Below are positions 34,461 through 44,592 of a DNA stretch of 64,000 nucleotides, piece by piece. Each line of letters opens with the position of its first letter. The first letter of the stretch is position 1. The notes under the pieces are model-generated. The model ran no database searches, was not told the origin of the DNA, and saw only the letters and a program-made list of their open reading frames with translations. The stretch is from an uncultured Paraprevotella sp. Lineage in GTDB: Bacteria > Bacteroidota > Bacteroidia > Bacteroidales > Bacteroidaceae. The stretch spans positions 1-64,000 of the forward strand of contig CALUIS010000003.1 of assembly GCA_944320765.1 (NCBI GenBank), given 5' to 3'. The position numbers and the translations under genes are program-made.

Positions 34461-36841
34461 ATGCCGGACGAGTTGTCCGCCGGAAGCTCCACCTCCAGTT
34501 TCAGGGCCGTGGTCTGCACGGGAGTAAACTCCACCGTGTTCGGCACGCCCTTTTCGCACCCGTACCCGCCTTGGGCTTCCACCGGCTTCCACCGGCCCTG
34601 CCCGTCCTTATAATACAGCTTCCAGCTTTTGGGCACACGGCATCCGCCCCACGGCTCGTCATCGAACCAATATACCGTGGAAGAAGAAACAGACTGGGAC
34701 TGGGGAAACTCATAAGCCAGCCATTCCGTACCGCCTTTCTTCGGCCACCAGTGATAATATGCCATCGAACGGTCGTTCTCGTCCACCGGCACCAGACGGT
34801 CGTTGACCGCCGGCAAGGCCGTGGTCTTGTGCGAGGCGTCCAGCTTGCTTTCCGAAGCCAGCGTGGCCGGAAGGGAAGGACTCGTAGCTCCCACTTCCTG
34901 CGGCAACCACACCTTCATGTTGCCCGGCCCACGATGCGCCCAAGCATAATAAGGAATCAAGGTCAGCTTCACGTCCGACACCGTCAGTCTTCCGATGGGG
35001 TCGTAACCCAGCACCTGCGCGTCTGTCCGGATTTCCGTCAGTCCGTAAAGTAGGTCCGGACGCTCCACGGTCTCGAATGCCGGTGTCCGGTTCACGAGCA
35101 TGTTCGTCAAATCAAAATCGTTGTCGGGCCATTCCGCGCAATACACCAGCGGCCCGCGTTCCACGGCCACCAAGCCCCGGTCGGCCTCCACCTTGTGGTG
35201 GGCTTTCACCACACGCGGCTCCATGTCGAAATGCACTTCCACGCGGTCGCCTTTCTTCCATTTGCGCTCGATGGTGAAATAGCCGGATTGCAATTCGGCC
35301 TCCACCGGCTCGCCGTTCACCTTCACGGCATAGCCCAGACGCTTTCCATCCGCGTAACGGTACAAGTCGCTCGGCACCACCTCGCCGCGCACCCAGCCGG
35401 GGATACGGATTTTCAAGGCAAACGTGCCGGCCTTGTTCTTCTTCACCGAGACGGTCACGTCACCCGTCCACGGATAGCGGGTCTGCTGCTCCAGCACCAC
35501 GTCCTTCTTCCCCACCTTCAGGTCCGCCTCGTTGGACATGAACAGATTGACATACACGTCTTTGTCCTTCACCGCATACACATAGCCCGGCAACGAGGGG
35601 ATGAAACGGCAGATGTTCGACGGGCAGCAGGCGCAACCGAACCACGGCTGCCGCTGGTGCTGCCCCCGGCTCTCCAAAGGATTGGGATAGAAGAAGCCGC
35701 CGCCGTCCAGCGAGACGCCGGAAATCAGGCCGTTATATAAGGTACGCTCCAACACGTCGTAATACTTGGCCTCGCCGTGCAACAGAAAAAGGCGGTAGTT
35801 CACATACACGTTGCCGATGGCCGCGCACGTCTCGCAATAGGCCGACATGTTGGGCAGCTCATAATTCTTCCCGAAAGCCTCGCCGTTGGCCGTGGCCCCG
35901 ATGCCGCCGGTGATATAAAGCTTCTTGCCCACGATGTTGTCCCATATCCGGCCGATGGCATGGACATAGGCCGTGTCCCCCGTCAGGGCCGCCACGTCCG
36001 CCATGCCGGCATACATATACGTGGCCCGCACGGCGTGTCCCACGGCTTCGTCCTGCTCCACCACGGGTTTGTGCGCCTGGCTGTACTCGTCGCGGCGGGA
36101 AGTGTGTCCGCGTTGGTCGAGGAAGAACTTGGCCTCATCCAGGTATTTCCGGTCGCCCGTCACGAGATAGAGCCGTGCCAAGGCCATCTCCGCAATCTGA
36201 TGGCCGGGTACCCGCACCAGCTGCCCCTCGCCCGGCCCGATCTCGCGGCACACGCAGTCGGCATACCGGATGGCGATGTCCAGGAAGTTGCGCTTGCCCG
36301 TGGCCTGGTAGTGGGCGACGGCCCCCTCCACCATGTGTCCCAGGTTGTAGAACTCATGGCTCAGTTCCTCCACCTTCTCCCACCGCTTGCTCCCGGCCCA
36401 CTCGTGCGGGTGCTTGGGATTCATCGTGCGGGCAGTATAGAGGTAACCGTCCGGCTCTTGGGCCGTGGCCACAATCTCCAGCACGCTGTCGATATAGGCT
36501 TCCAGCTTCTCGTCGGGATAGGTCTGCAGCAGGTAGCTCGCCCCCTCGATGGTCTTGTACACATCTGTGTCATCGAATGAAAAGCCTCCCACCTTGTAGC
36601 TCTCGCTCGGATGGGCCGCCTTGACGAAGTTCTCATACCGTCCCGTCTCCTCGCACTTGCTGAACGCCAAAGGTATCGTCACCTCACGGCTGGCCTTCAG
36701 CCGCTGTCCCCAGAAACTGTCGGTCACCCTCACGGAAGTGAACGGGACGGGAGAGAAAGGATAGCCGTGGGCCAGGTCCTGAGCCTGCACATTCCACATC
36801 GCGGAAAAGAGGCAAACCGCTGTCAATAGTCTTTTCTTCAT
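34439..36841 (-). CDS. GH127 beta-L-arabinofuranosidase-family secreted enzyme
   Basis: The 800-residue exported protein (signal peptide ending VQAQ) is a GH127/DUF1680 enzyme, a family that removes beta-L-arabinofuranose from hydroxyproline-linked oligosaccharides. The active-site pattern is E337-T-C339 and C403-A-C405-C406 (GCACCPSN). This parallels E338, C340, C417 and C418 of Bifidobacterium HypBA1, where C417 is the nucleophile. A C-terminal beta domain (about 690-800: STVYWFDDEPWGGCRVPKSW) looks like a carbohydrate-binding discoidin-type module. It diverges from a GH127 paralogue from a shared 80-base promoter region. Confidence 0.9.
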   Translation of the reverse strand: MKKRLLTAVCLFSAMWNVQAQDLAHGYPFSPVPFTSVRVTDSFWGQRLKASREVTIPLAFSKCEETGRYENFVKAAHPSESYKVGGFSFDDTDVYKTIEGASYLLQTYPDEKLEAYIDSVLEIVATAQEPDGYLYTARTMNPKHPHEWAGSKRWEKVEELSHEFYNLGHMVEGAVAHYQATGKRNFLDIAIRYADCVCREIGPGEGQLVRVPGHQIAEMALARLYLVTGDRKYLDEAKFFLDQRGHTSRRDEYSQAHKPVVEQDEAVGHAVRATYMYAGMADVAALTGDTAYVHAIGRIWDNIVGKKLYITGGIGATANGEAFGKNYELPNMSAYCETCAAIGNVYVNYRLFLLHGEAKYYDVLERTLYNGLISGVSLDGGGFFYPNPLESRGQHQRQPWFGCACCPSNICRFIPSLPGYVYAVKDKDVYVNLFMSNEADLKVGKKDVVLEQQTRYPWTGDVTVSVKKNKAGTFALKIRIPGWVRGEVVPSDLYRYADGKRLGYAVKVNGEPVEAELQSGYFTIERKWKKGDRVEVHFDMEPRVVKAHHKVEADRGLVAVERGPLVYCAEWPDNDFDLTNMLVNRTPAFETVERPDLLYGLTEIRTDAQVLGYDPIGRLTVSDVKLTLIPYYAWAHRGPGNMKVWLPQEVGATSPSLPATLASESKLDASHKTTALPAVNDRLVPVDENDRSMAYYHWWPKKGGTEWLAYEFPQSQSVSSSTVYWFDDEPWGGCRVPKSWKLYYKDGQGRWKPVEAQGGYGCEKGVPNTVEFTPVQTTALKLEVELPADNSSGIYEWEVK

Positions 36842-36874
36842 GGTACTCCAAAAACAAATAATGGTTTATGGGAG

Positions 36875-36882
36875 CAAAGTTA
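36875..36882 (-). promoter_or_regulatory. Promoter -7 box for the minus-strand GH127 gene
   Basis: The minus strand reads TAACTTTG, 33 bases before the start. It lies only 12 bases from the box of the divergent paralogue, so both promoters must share regulatory DNA. Confidence 0.72.
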
Positions 36883-36893
36883 ATGAAACTCGC

Positions 36894-36901
36894 TATATTT
36901 G
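36894..36901 (+). promoter_or_regulatory. Promoter -7 box for the plus-strand GH127 gene
   Basis: TATATTTG fits TAnnTTTG and lies about 28 bases before the start at 36930. Confidence 0.7.
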
Positions 36902-36929
36902 CAGTGCCTGAACTTAAGAAATGTATATC

Positions 36930-39379
36930 ATGAAGAACAAAAACCTGTTTCTGAAGCTTGCCGCCGGCCTCATCACGGCTTATGCCGGCCTCACCGGCCT
37001 CTCCGCCCAGGAAGCCGCCCGGATTACCGAAGTCCCGTTCACCCAAGTACGGTTCCAGGACTCCTTCTGGCTGCCCCGCATGGAGACCAACCGCACCGTG
37101 TCCATCCCCTCCGCCTTCAAGGAGTGCGAGAAGAACGGACGCTTCGACAACTTCGCCATCGCCGGCGGACTGAAGGAAGGGGAACACCGGGGAGACTTCT
37201 CGTTCGACGACACCGACCCTTACAAAATCATCGAAGGGGCGTCCTATTCCCTCGCCGTGAAATACGACGCCCGGCTGGATGCCTATCTGGACAGCGTCAT
37301 CACCCTCATCCCGCCGCCCAAGAACCGGACGGCTACCTGACCACCTGCGTGACCAACAAATGCACGCGGCTCTCCGGATGGTGGGGCACGCACCGGTGGG
37401 AAAAAATCAACAGTCATGAGCTTTACAACTCCGGCCACCTCTACGAGGCCGCCGTGGCACACTACCGCGCCACAGGCAAACGCTCGCTGCTGGACGTGGC
37501 CATCCGGAACGCCGACCTGGTGTGCCAAGTGTTCGGGCCGGCGGAAGGACAGAAGCACGTGCCTTCCGGCCACCCTATCGTGGAAATGGCACTGGCCAAA
37601 CTCTACAAGGTCACCGGGAACGAACAGTACCTCCGCACGGCCCGTTACTTCGTGGAAGAGACCGGACGCTGCACCGACGGGCACGCCCCCAGTGAATACA
37701 GCCAGGACCACAAGCCCATCCTGCAGCAGGACGAGATTGTGGGACACGCCGTGCGGGCCGGCTATCTCTATTCCGGCGTGGCCGACGTGGCCGCCCTGAC
37801 GGGCGACACCGCCTACTACCATGCCCTCTCCCGCATCTGGGAGAACATGGCCGGGCGCAAGCTTTACATCACCGGCGGCATCGGCTCCCGCGCCCAAGGC
37901 GAAGGCTTCGGGCCGGACTACGAGCTGCACAACCACACGGCCTATTGCGAGACCTGCGCGGCCATCGCCAACGTCTACTGGAACCACCGCATGTTCCTCG
38001 CCACCGGCAACTCCAAATACTACGACGTGGTGGAACGCGCCCTCTACAACGGCGTACTCTCCGGCGTGTCGCTGAGCGGCGACCGCTTCTTCTACGACAA
38101 CCCGCTGGAAAGCATGGGGCAGCACGAACGGCAGGCGTGGTTCGGATGCGCCTGCTGCCCGGGCAACATCACCCGCTTCATGGCTTCCGTCCCCCATTAC
38201 ACCTACGCCACCCAAGGGAATGACGTGTTCGTCAACCTGTTTGTGGAAAGCCAAGCCGGAATACCGACCACGGGCAACCGGCTTGAACTCCACCAGGCCA
38301 CGGACTACCCCTGGGACGGGACAGTCAGCTTGACGGTCAATCCCAGGAAGAAACAAGACTTCGCCCTGCGAATCCGCATCCCGGGATGGGCGAAAGGCCG
38401 CCCCGTCCCCACAGACCTATACCATTATATAAAAACGGAAGACATCACATTCTCCTTGACCGTCAACGGAAAAGCCGCCGATTACCGGATGGAGGACGGC
38501 TATGCCGTCATCCGGCGGGAATGGAAAAAGGGCGACCACGTCCGGCTGGTACTGCCGATGGAAGTGCGGCGCGTGCAGGCCTGTCCGCAAGTGGAGGACG
38601 ACCGGGGAAAGACCGCCTTCGAGCGCGGCCCCGTCGTGTTCTGCCTCGAAGGGACAGACCAGCCGGACGGGAAGGTCTTCAACAAGTTCATCCCCGAAGA
38701 CGCGGCAGTCCACGCCTTCTACGAACCGGACCTGCTCCAAGGCGTGGTCTGCCTCCACGGCACCGCCAAAGCCATCGGCCGGGACGGGCGCATCGGGGAC
38801 GTGCCGTTCAAAGCCGTCCCCTACTCCGTGTGGAACAACCGCGGCGCGGGACTCATGGCCGTATGGATTCCCACCTCGGCGGACGCCGCCCGTCCCGAAC
38901 CCGAACCGACCATCGCCAGCAAGGCCCGCACGCTGATGATACAGGCACCCATCCAAAAGGACGCACCCGAGTCCGCCGCCACGGAAACCTGGGCCTGGGG
39001 CGTGAACGACCAGTGGGAACCAAAACGCTCATCGGACACCTCCAAGCCCTACCACTACTGGTGGCTCAAGCGCGGCACGGAGGAGACACTGGCCTACGAG
39101 TTCGACCAACCCTATGACGTGTCTGCCGTGGAAGTCTACTGGCTGGACTTCGACCATTATGACGGGAACTTCCGCGTGCCGGCCTCCTGGAAGCTCTATT
39201 ACAAGAAAGGCACGGCATGGGAAGAAGTGGAGGCCGCCACGCCCTACACCGTGGACAAGGACCGTTACAACCGGGTGGACTTCAAGCCCGTGCGCACCAC
39301 CGGACTGAAAATCGCGGCCCGCCTGCAGGACGGGAAGTCGGGCGGCATACTGGAGTGGAAAGTCCTTCCGGCCCGGTAA
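36930..39379 (+). pseudogene. GH127-family secreted enzyme interrupted by a one-base frameshift
   Basis: Read across a frame change, this is a GH127 paralogue of about 816 residues with a signal peptide (GLSAQ). The first frame gives SFDDTDPYKIIEGASYSLAV and ends in an artefactual PPPKNRTAT tail at 37340. The second frame resumes exactly at the homologous AAQEPDGYL, so one base is missing within 37308-37320, a GC-rich CCGCCGCCC tract. Catalytic motifs ETC and GCACCPGN, and a C-terminal beta module (VEVYWLDFDHYDGNFRVPASW), are intact after the break. No slippery heptamer was seen. It could be a sequencing error, a recent mutation or phase variation. Confidence 0.82.
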
Positions 39380-39416
39380 TGCCTGCCGGCAACTTGCCCA
39401 TTCCGCGAAAAAGGAC

Positions 39417-39424
39417 TATCTTTG
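39417..39424 (+). promoter_or_regulatory. Promoter -7 box for xth
   Basis: TATCTTTG fits TAnnTTTG. A TTG at 39394-39396 lies 21 bases upstream, near the expected -33 position. Confidence 0.72.
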
Positions 39425-39454
39425 ACTTTCAAACCAACTACACTGACATACACA

Positions 39455-40207
39455 ATGAAATTCATCTCATGGAACGTCAACGGGCTGAGGGCCTGTTGCG
39501 AAAAGGGATTCACGGAGGCTTTCAAAGCCTTGGACGCGGACTTTTTCTGCCTGCAGGAAACGAAGATGCAGGCCGGACAGCTGGACTTGGAATTCGAGGG
39601 CTACCGCTCGTACTGGAACTACGCGGAGAAAAAAGGCTACTCCGGCACGGCCATCTTCAGCCGCCACGAGCCGCTCGGCGTGACCTACGGCATGGGGCTG
39701 GAGGAACACGACAAGGAGGGGCGCGTCATCACGCTGGAGATGCCGGACTTCTACCTTGTCACCGTCTACACGCCCAACTCGCAGGACGGACTCCGGCGAT
39801 TAGACTACCGGATGACGTGGGAGGACGACTTCCGCGCCTACCTGCTCCGCCTCGACGCGCAAAAGCCGGTCATCGTCTGCGGCGACCTGAACGTGGCGCA
39901 CCGGGAGATAGACCTGAAGAACCCGAAATCGAACCGCAAGAACGCGGGCTTCACGGACGAGGAACGCGCCAAGTTCGGCACGTTGCTGGAAAGCGGCTTC
40001 ACCGACACGTTCCGCTTCTTCTACCCCGACCAGGAAGGCATCTACTCCTGGTGGTCCTACCGCTTCCGCGCCCGCGAGAAGAACGCGGGGTGGCGCATCG
40101 ACTATTTCCTCGTCTCCCGCCGGTTGGAAAGCCAGCTCAAAGGGGCTTCCATCCACACGGAAATCTTCGGCTCCGACCACTGCCCGGTGGAAGTGGACCT
40201 CTTCTGA
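39455..40207 (+). CDS. xth: Exodeoxyribonuclease III (AP endonuclease)
   Basis: The 250-residue enzyme cleaves DNA at abasic sites and trims 3' ends. Family motifs are [38 protein letters not shown] and [10 protein letters not shown]. Upstream in-frame codons exist, but the promoter box at 39417-39424 makes ATG 39455 (MKFISWN) the start. Confidence 0.95.
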   Translation: MKFISWNVNGLRACCEKGFTEAFKALDADFFCLQETKMQAGQLDLEFEGYRSYWNYAEKKGYSGTAIFSRHEPLGVTYGMGLEEHDKEGRVITLEMPDFYLVTVYTPNSQDGLRRLDYRMTWEDDFRAYLLRLDAQKPVIVCGDLNVAHREIDLKNPKSNRKNAGFTDEERAKFGTLLESGFTDTFRFFYPDQEGIYSWWSYRFRAREKNAGWRIDYFLVSRRLESQLKGASIHTEIFGSDHCPVEVDLF

Positions 40208-40230
40208 CCCGTCACATCTCCCCATATTGA

Positions 40231-40276
40231 AAAGAAGCCACCACGCACGCCGTCCGGCGCGTGGCGGCTTCTTTTT
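40231..40276 (+). terminator. Terminator after xth
   Basis: A 13-bp stem with one mismatch (40234-40246 with 40259-40271) is followed by TTTTT. It starts 27 bases after the xth stop. Confidence 0.85.
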
Positions 40277-40301
40277 CCACCCGAACTCCAAAAGCGAGAA
40301 A

Positions 40302-40380
40302 TCCAAGCCTTGGAAACCATAGTACCAAGCCCTGGTATTCCGCTACCAAGCCCTGGTACTCCGTTACCAAGCCTTGGGAA
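40302..40380. repeat. Tandem array of four short palindromes at 21-22 bp spacing
   Basis: Four copies of a palindromic core occur: TCCAAGCCTTGGA, TACCAAGCCCTGGTA twice, and TACCAAGCCTTGGGAA. Their centres are at 40308, 40330, 40351 and 40372, about two helical turns apart. A fifth core (TTACCAAGCCCTG) is centred at 40684. The array lies between the 3' ends of two convergent genes. In one frame it encodes a seven-residue repeat (TKPWYSA-like), but no gene is supported. Confidence 0.75.
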
Positions 40381-40443
40381 TCGGACAGCAGAAAGTTTGC
40401 GCAGGAAAGAAAGGAGGATGTAAAAACGAGTAGAAAAGAAAAA

Positions 40444-40588
40444 CTGCTCCGCCTGAAAGGGGAGCTGGCGCGAAGCGACTGAGGGGTTTAACATCCACGA
40501 AAGCCGACTTTATGCGTGTGCGTGAGTGTGTATGTGGGTGTAAGACCCCTCAGGCCCGTTGGGCCAGCTCCCCTTTCAGGCGGAGCAG
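40444..40588. repeat. Hairpin repeat with 25-bp perfect terminal inverted arms
   Basis: The left arm 40444-40468 is the exact reverse complement of the right arm 40564-40588. Just inside, CTGAGGGGT (40479-40487) pairs with ACCCCTCAG (40545-40553). The variable loop contains GTGTGCGTGAGTGTG-type sequence. A related element lies at 44593-44763 and a degenerate one near 8.8 kb. No transposase is nearby. The remaining bases of the 40208-40712 gap hold no gene. Confidence 0.85.
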
Positions 40589-40712
40589 CCTTATTCTTCG
40601 GAACATTGGGTTGACTGCGGATATTCACAATCCATCTTGACACACCTTTTTCCCGTCAAAACGTCAATAGTGGAATTACCAAGCCCTGAGAATCGAACGC
40701 CTTCAGGGAGAT

Positions 40713-41207
40713 TTATCCCAGCACGCGGCAAGCCCCCACGTAACGGCGGTCGTAATACCCGTCGGAAGAGGAATTGATGCAGATGCCGCCGCGCCCGGCA
40801 TGGATGAACTCGAACTCGCCTGTGTCCGCGTCCACCTCCGTCACGATGCCCACGTGGCCGATGGTCTTCTTAGAGCGAGTCCCGGTGAAGAACACCAGGT
40901 CGCCCGCCTGCAGTTCGCGCCGGTCGCGGATCCGCACGCCGTCCTTGATTTGCGTGCGCGAGGAACGCGTCAAGTCAATATCCAAGGCTTTGAACACGTA
41001 GGACGTGAACCCCGAGCAGTCGAACCCCCTCTTGGGGTTCATGCTCCCGTAGCGGTAAGGCACACCGAGGAACTCCTTGGCCTTCTCCACGATGTCGTGT
41101 CCCGTCACCGAATCTTCCACCGCCACGCTGTCCGCCAAGGACTGGGCCGACACAGAAACACTCCCGCAAAAGACACACCAGAAAAGAAAAAGCCAAAGAC
41201 GTCGCAT
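40713..41207 (-). CDS. NlpC/P60-family (C40) cell-wall peptidase
   Basis: The 164-residue exported protein (signal peptide ending SVSAQ) is a cysteine peptidase that cuts gamma-D-glutamyl bonds in peptidoglycan stem peptides. The catalytic cysteine is in RGFDCSGFTSYVF, and the histidines are in TIGHVGIVTEV and FEFIHAGRGG. It has no SH3 or LysM domain, so it is a minimal enzyme. It stands alone with weakly defined promoter sequences. Confidence 0.92.
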   Translation of the reverse strand: MRRLWLFLFWCVFCGSVSVSAQSLADSVAVEDSVTGHDIVEKAKEFLGVPYRYGSMNPKRGFDCSGFTSYVFKALDIDLTRSSRTQIKDGVRIRDRRELQAGDLVFFTGTRSKKTIGHVGIVTEVDADTGEFEFIHAGRGGICINSSSDGYYDRRYVGACRVLG

Positions 41208-41325
41208 CCGTATTTTGAGTTTGCAAATTAAGGGTTCTACATGAATTTGCCGCTAAAGTTACGGCCTTTCACGTAGAGCCCCAACTAATTATACAACTTT
41301 TAAGAGGGTTTAAGGTTCAGGCTTT

Positions 41326-42420
41326 TCAGTGGACGGTCACCATCGTGGCCCCGAAGCCGTACTCGCGGAAGGAAGCGTCCTGATAGGTACACTGCTTGTA
41401 GGCGTGCTTCAGTTCCTTGATGATTTCGTTGCGCAGCACGCCCTCGCCCTTGCCGTGGATGAACACGATTTTCTGCCCCTTGTTCTTCAGGTTCTCGTCC
41501 ATCACGCGGCGGAACTCCTTCATCTGGCAGTCCAGCATGTCCTTGTGGCTCAGCCCGGCGGTGTTGTCCAGCAGTTCGCTGATGTGCAGGTCGATTTCCA
41601 GGATGCCGTCCCCCTTGGCCTCCGGCTTGCGGGCGGGCTGGCGGGCCGGACGCTCGTCCGAAGCCTTCTTCTGCATGGCATCTTTCAGTTGCTCGGCGTT
41701 CACAAACACGGTACGCGCCGGCACGTCGTCCTTCACGATGTCATAAATAAGGGCGTTCTCCTCAAAGAAGTCCGAGGGCTGGAACGTGTGCAGCTTGTAG
41801 AACTTCACCGTGTCAACGCGCAGCTCCACCTGCACGGCCGGCTTCAGGAGGAAGGTCTTGTCCTGTTTGTAAGCCAGGCACTGCACGCACACGCGCCCCA
41901 TCTCGTTCAGGTCCTCGCGGCCGAATTCCTCCATGAACAGTTTGGTGTTCGGTTCCACCGTGCCTTGGAAACGGACGCGCCAGTTCGTCCCCTCCACGCT
42001 CATGTAGAGGAAATCCAGATAGTAGTTGCTGTCGTTCACCAAGTAAGCCTCGAAGGCCGTGGTCATCATCTCCTTGGGGTTCACCGGCACATAGGCCAGG
42101 AAGATGTTCAGCTTCTCCCCGCCCCGCCGCTCCTGGGGCTTCGCCACGAAGGTCACCGGGCGGTCGTCCTCCTCTTCTTCCTCCTCGTTCCGCCGCAACG
42201 CCGCGCCCGCCGGCCGCTCCAAAGCCTTCTTGTCGTGCGTCCCGGTATTCACCTTGGCGATGTTGTAGTCGTCCGTGTCAATCACCACACACTCGCGCAC
42301 GGGCATCGGGATGTCGAACCCGTCCTCGTCGCGCACCAACGCCGTGTCCTTGTCCTGGAAGCCGGAGACGATGCCGCCTCCCACCTCGCTCAGGAATCTC
42401 ACTTTATCTCCAATCTTCAT
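41326..42420 (-). CDS. DUF2027 and Smr-domain protein
   Basis: The 364-residue protein starts with DUF2027 ([21 protein letters not shown]), a region resembling the Bacteroidetes-specific partner of Smr domains. A middle beta domain (about 110-230) and a charged linker ([20 protein letters not shown]) follow. A C-terminal Smr domain has [20 protein letters not shown] and a terminal ATMVTVH. Smr domains bind or cut DNA or RNA and occur in MutS2; the role here is unknown, with ribosome or RNA quality control one possibility. ATG 42420 is used because the upstream frame crosses the promoter. Confidence 0.9.
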   Translation of the reverse strand: MKIGDKVRFLSEVGGGIVSGFQDKDTALVRDEDGFDIPMPVRECVVIDTDDYNIAKVNTGTHDKKALERPAGAALRRNEEEEEEDDRPVTFVAKPQERRGGEKLNIFLAYVPVNPKEMMTTAFEAYLVNDSNYYLDFLYMSVEGTNWRVRFQGTVEPNTKLFMEEFGREDLNEMGRVCVQCLAYKQDKTFLLKPAVQVELRVDTVKFYKLHTFQPSDFFEENALIYDIVKDDVPARTVFVNAEQLKDAMQKKASDERPARQPARKPEAKGDGILEIDLHISELLDNTAGLSHKDMLDCQMKEFRRVMDENLKNKGQKIVFIHGKGEGVLRNEIIKELKHAYKQCTYQDASFREYGFGATMVTVH

Positions 42421-42441
42421 ATCATTTCTTTTTTTACCCTG

Positions 42442-42449
42442 CAAATATA
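42442..42449 (-). promoter_or_regulatory. Promoter -7 box for the Smr gene
   Basis: The minus strand reads TATATTTG. It lies 13 bases from the queA box on the other strand, so the two divergent promoters overlap in their upstream regions. Confidence 0.7.
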
Positions 42450-42462
42450 CGGCAAATATGCC

Positions 42463-42470
42463 TAACTTTG
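42463..42470 (+). promoter_or_regulatory. Promoter -7 box for queA
   Basis: TAACTTTG fits TAnnTTTG and lies 23 bases before the queA start at 42494. Confidence 0.72.
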
Positions 42471-42493
42471 CACATCCGAAAACAAAAGATGAG

Positions 42494-43753
42494 ATGGAAG
42501 ATACCAAGCATATACAAATCAAAGACTTCAACTACGAACTGCCGGACGGGCGCATCGCCAAGTTCCCCCTGACGGAACGCGACCGTTCCAAGCTGCTGGT
42601 CTACCGCCACGGCGAGGTGAGCGAGGACATTTTCACCTCCCTCCCGGACTATCTGCCCCAAGGGGCGTTGATGGTGTTCAACAACACGAAGGTCATCCAG
42701 GCCCGCCTGCACTTCCGCAAAGAGACGGGGGCGCTCATCGAAGTGTTCTGCCTGGAACCGCTCCTGCCGCACGACTACGCCCTGATGTTCCAGCAGACGG
42801 GCCGCTGTAGCTGGCTCTGCCTCGTGGGCAACCTGAAGAAATGGAAGAGCGGCACGCTGAGCCGGCAGGTGGACATCGGCGGGCGCACCGTCACCCTGAC
42901 GGCCACACGGGGCGAGAACCGGGGGACGAGCCACCGCATAGACTTTGAATGGGACGCTGCGGACGTGACGTGGGCGGACATGCTGGAGGCCGTGGGCGAA
43001 CTGCCCATCCCGCCCTACCTGAACCGGGAGACGCAGGAAAGCGACAAGACCACCTACCAGACGGTGTACTCCAAAATCAAGGGCAGCGTGGCCGCGCCCA
43101 CCGCCGGACTGCACTTCACCGAACGGGTGCTGGCCGACCTGGACGCGCACGGCATCGACCGCGAGGAGGTGACCCTGCACGTGGGAGCCGGCACGTTCAA
43201 GCCCGTGAAGAGCGAGGAAATCGCCGGACACGAGATGCACACGGAATATATCTGCGTGCATCGCAGCACCATCGAGAAGCTGCTGGCCCACGACGGCGGA
43301 TGCATCGCCGTAGGCACCACCTCCGTGCGCACCTTGGAAAGCCTATATTATATAGGTGTGACGCTCGGACGGAACCCGGACGCCTCGGAAGAGGAACTGC
43401 ACGTGCCGCAATGGATGCCCTACGACTATGCCGCGCAGACCCGACCCGCCGGAAGCGCGGACGACGGCAGGCCGGAAGCCCTCACCGTGCGGCAGGCACT
43501 GGAGAACATCCTCGCCTATCTGGACCGCCACGGCCTGCCCGCCCTGCACACCAGCACGCAGATCATCATCGCCCCGGGATACGAATACCACATCGTGCGG
43601 ATGATGGTCACCAACTTCCACCAACCGCAAAGCACCCTGCTGCTGCTCGTGTCGGCCTTCGTGCACGGCGACTGGCGCACCATCTACGACTACGCCCTCG
43701 CCCACGGATTCCGCTTCCTCAGCTACGGCGACAGCTCGCTGCTCATCCCCTAA
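42494..43753 (+). CDS. queA: S-adenosylmethionine:tRNA ribosyltransferase-isomerase
   Basis: The 419-residue enzyme makes epoxyqueuosine from preQ1 in tRNA position 34. Signatures are [66 protein letters not shown] and [18 protein letters not shown]. The length exceeds the usual 350 residues because of inserts around [12 protein letters not shown] 42494 is used since the frame runs far upstream past the promoter. Confidence 0.94.
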   Translation: MEDTKHIQIKDFNYELPDGRIAKFPLTERDRSKLLVYRHGEVSEDIFTSLPDYLPQGALMVFNNTKVIQARLHFRKETGALIEVFCLEPLLPHDYALMFQQTGRCSWLCLVGNLKKWKSGTLSRQVDIGGRTVTLTATRGENRGTSHRIDFEWDAADVTWADMLEAVGELPIPPYLNRETQESDKTTYQTVYSKIKGSVAAPTAGLHFTERVLADLDAHGIDREEVTLHVGAGTFKPVKSEEIAGHEMHTEYICVHRSTIEKLLAHDGGCIAVGTTSVRTLESLYYIGVTLGRNPDASEEELHVPQWMPYDYAAQTRPAGSADDGRPEALTVRQALENILAYLDRHGLPALHTSTQIIIAPGYEYHIVRMMVTNFHQPQSTLLLLVSAFVHGDWRTIYDYALAHGFRFLSYGDSSLLIP

Positions 43754-43767
43754 CCCACCGTACAGAC

Positions 43768-44316
43768 ATGATAGCCACACAAAAGGACAACGAAGAAGAG
43801 ATGTTCCCCCTCGTGGACGAGGACGGGAACATCATCGGGGCCGCCACGCGCGGCGAATGCCACGACGGGAGCAAGAAGCTGCACCCGGTGGTACACCTCC
43901 ACGTGTTCAACAGCCGGGGAGACCTCTACCTGCAAAAGCGTCCGGCATGGAAGGACATCCAGCCGGACAAATGGGATACCGCCGTGGGCGGCCACGTGGA
44001 CTTGGGGGAGAACGTGGAGACGGCCCTCCGCCGCGAAGCCGCCGAAGAACTGGGACTGGCGGACCTCACGACCGAACGCCTGCCGCACTACGTGTTCGAG
44101 TCCGCCCGCGAACGGGAACTCGTCTTCCCCCACCGCTGCACCTACGACGGGGAAGTCCGCCCCAGCGCGGAGACCGCCGGCGGCCGTTTCTGGACGATGG
44201 ACGAAATCCGCAGGAACATGGGGAAAGGCGTTTTCACCCCCAACTTTGAAAGCGAGTTCCACCGGCTGTTCGGGCAGGCGGAAGAGACCGGAACCGCCGC
44301 TTCGGCAAAGCCATAA
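43768..44316 (+). CDS. Nudix hydrolase, isopentenyl-diphosphate isomerase-like
   Basis: The 182-residue protein has a complete Nudix box from G in GGHVDLGEN through REAAEELGL, matching GX5EX7REUXEEXGU. The N-terminal half (FPLVDEDGNIIGAATRGECH then LHVFNSRGDLYLQKRP) matches the Nudix subgroup of YfcD and IPP isomerase-like proteins. The substrate cannot be read from the sequence. It follows queA by 14 bases and is probably co-transcribed. Confidence 0.9.
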   Translation: MIATQKDNEEEMFPLVDEDGNIIGAATRGECHDGSKKLHPVVHLHVFNSRGDLYLQKRPAWKDIQPDKWDTAVGGHVDLGENVETALRREAAEELGLADLTTERLPHYVFESARERELVFPHRCTYDGEVRPSAETAGGRFWTMDEIRRNMGKGVFTPNFESEFHRLFGQAEETGTAASAKP

Positions 44317-44592
44317 GTCCGCCACCGGGCAACGACTCCGCAATGACGCGCGCGTTTGTGCGCAAAGAATCGGGCGTTTTCGCGGGAAAACAGTTAACGC
44401 CGGCAAACAAACGTAAAAGTTTGTATAGGATGATTTCCTATTTGGAGCGGGAAACGGGAAGTGCCCGTCAGCACAAACGGCGAATTTCGCACTTTTTGTC
44501 ATGGGAAACCGCGAAATGCTTTCTTTTTACTTTTCCGGCACTTGCCTGCGGAAGGTCCGGCTGCGAAAGGACAAACGCGCCCCAAAACGAAC
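44317..44592. other. Intergenic stretch with no supported gene
   Basis: Between the Nudix gene and the hairpin repeat there is an open frame on the plus strand (44343-44630), but its C-terminal codons are provided by the repeat arm and no family resemblance was seen. I see no promoter box or RNA gene here. Confidence 0.4.

Noticed and set aside
40261..40482. Plus-strand open frame of 73 codons with a TKPWYS-like repeat
   Set aside because: The repeat follows from the 21-bp palindrome array, and the C-terminal LRLKGELARSD comes from the hairpin arm; the same ending appears at 44630 for the same reason. No promoter or ribosome site supports it.
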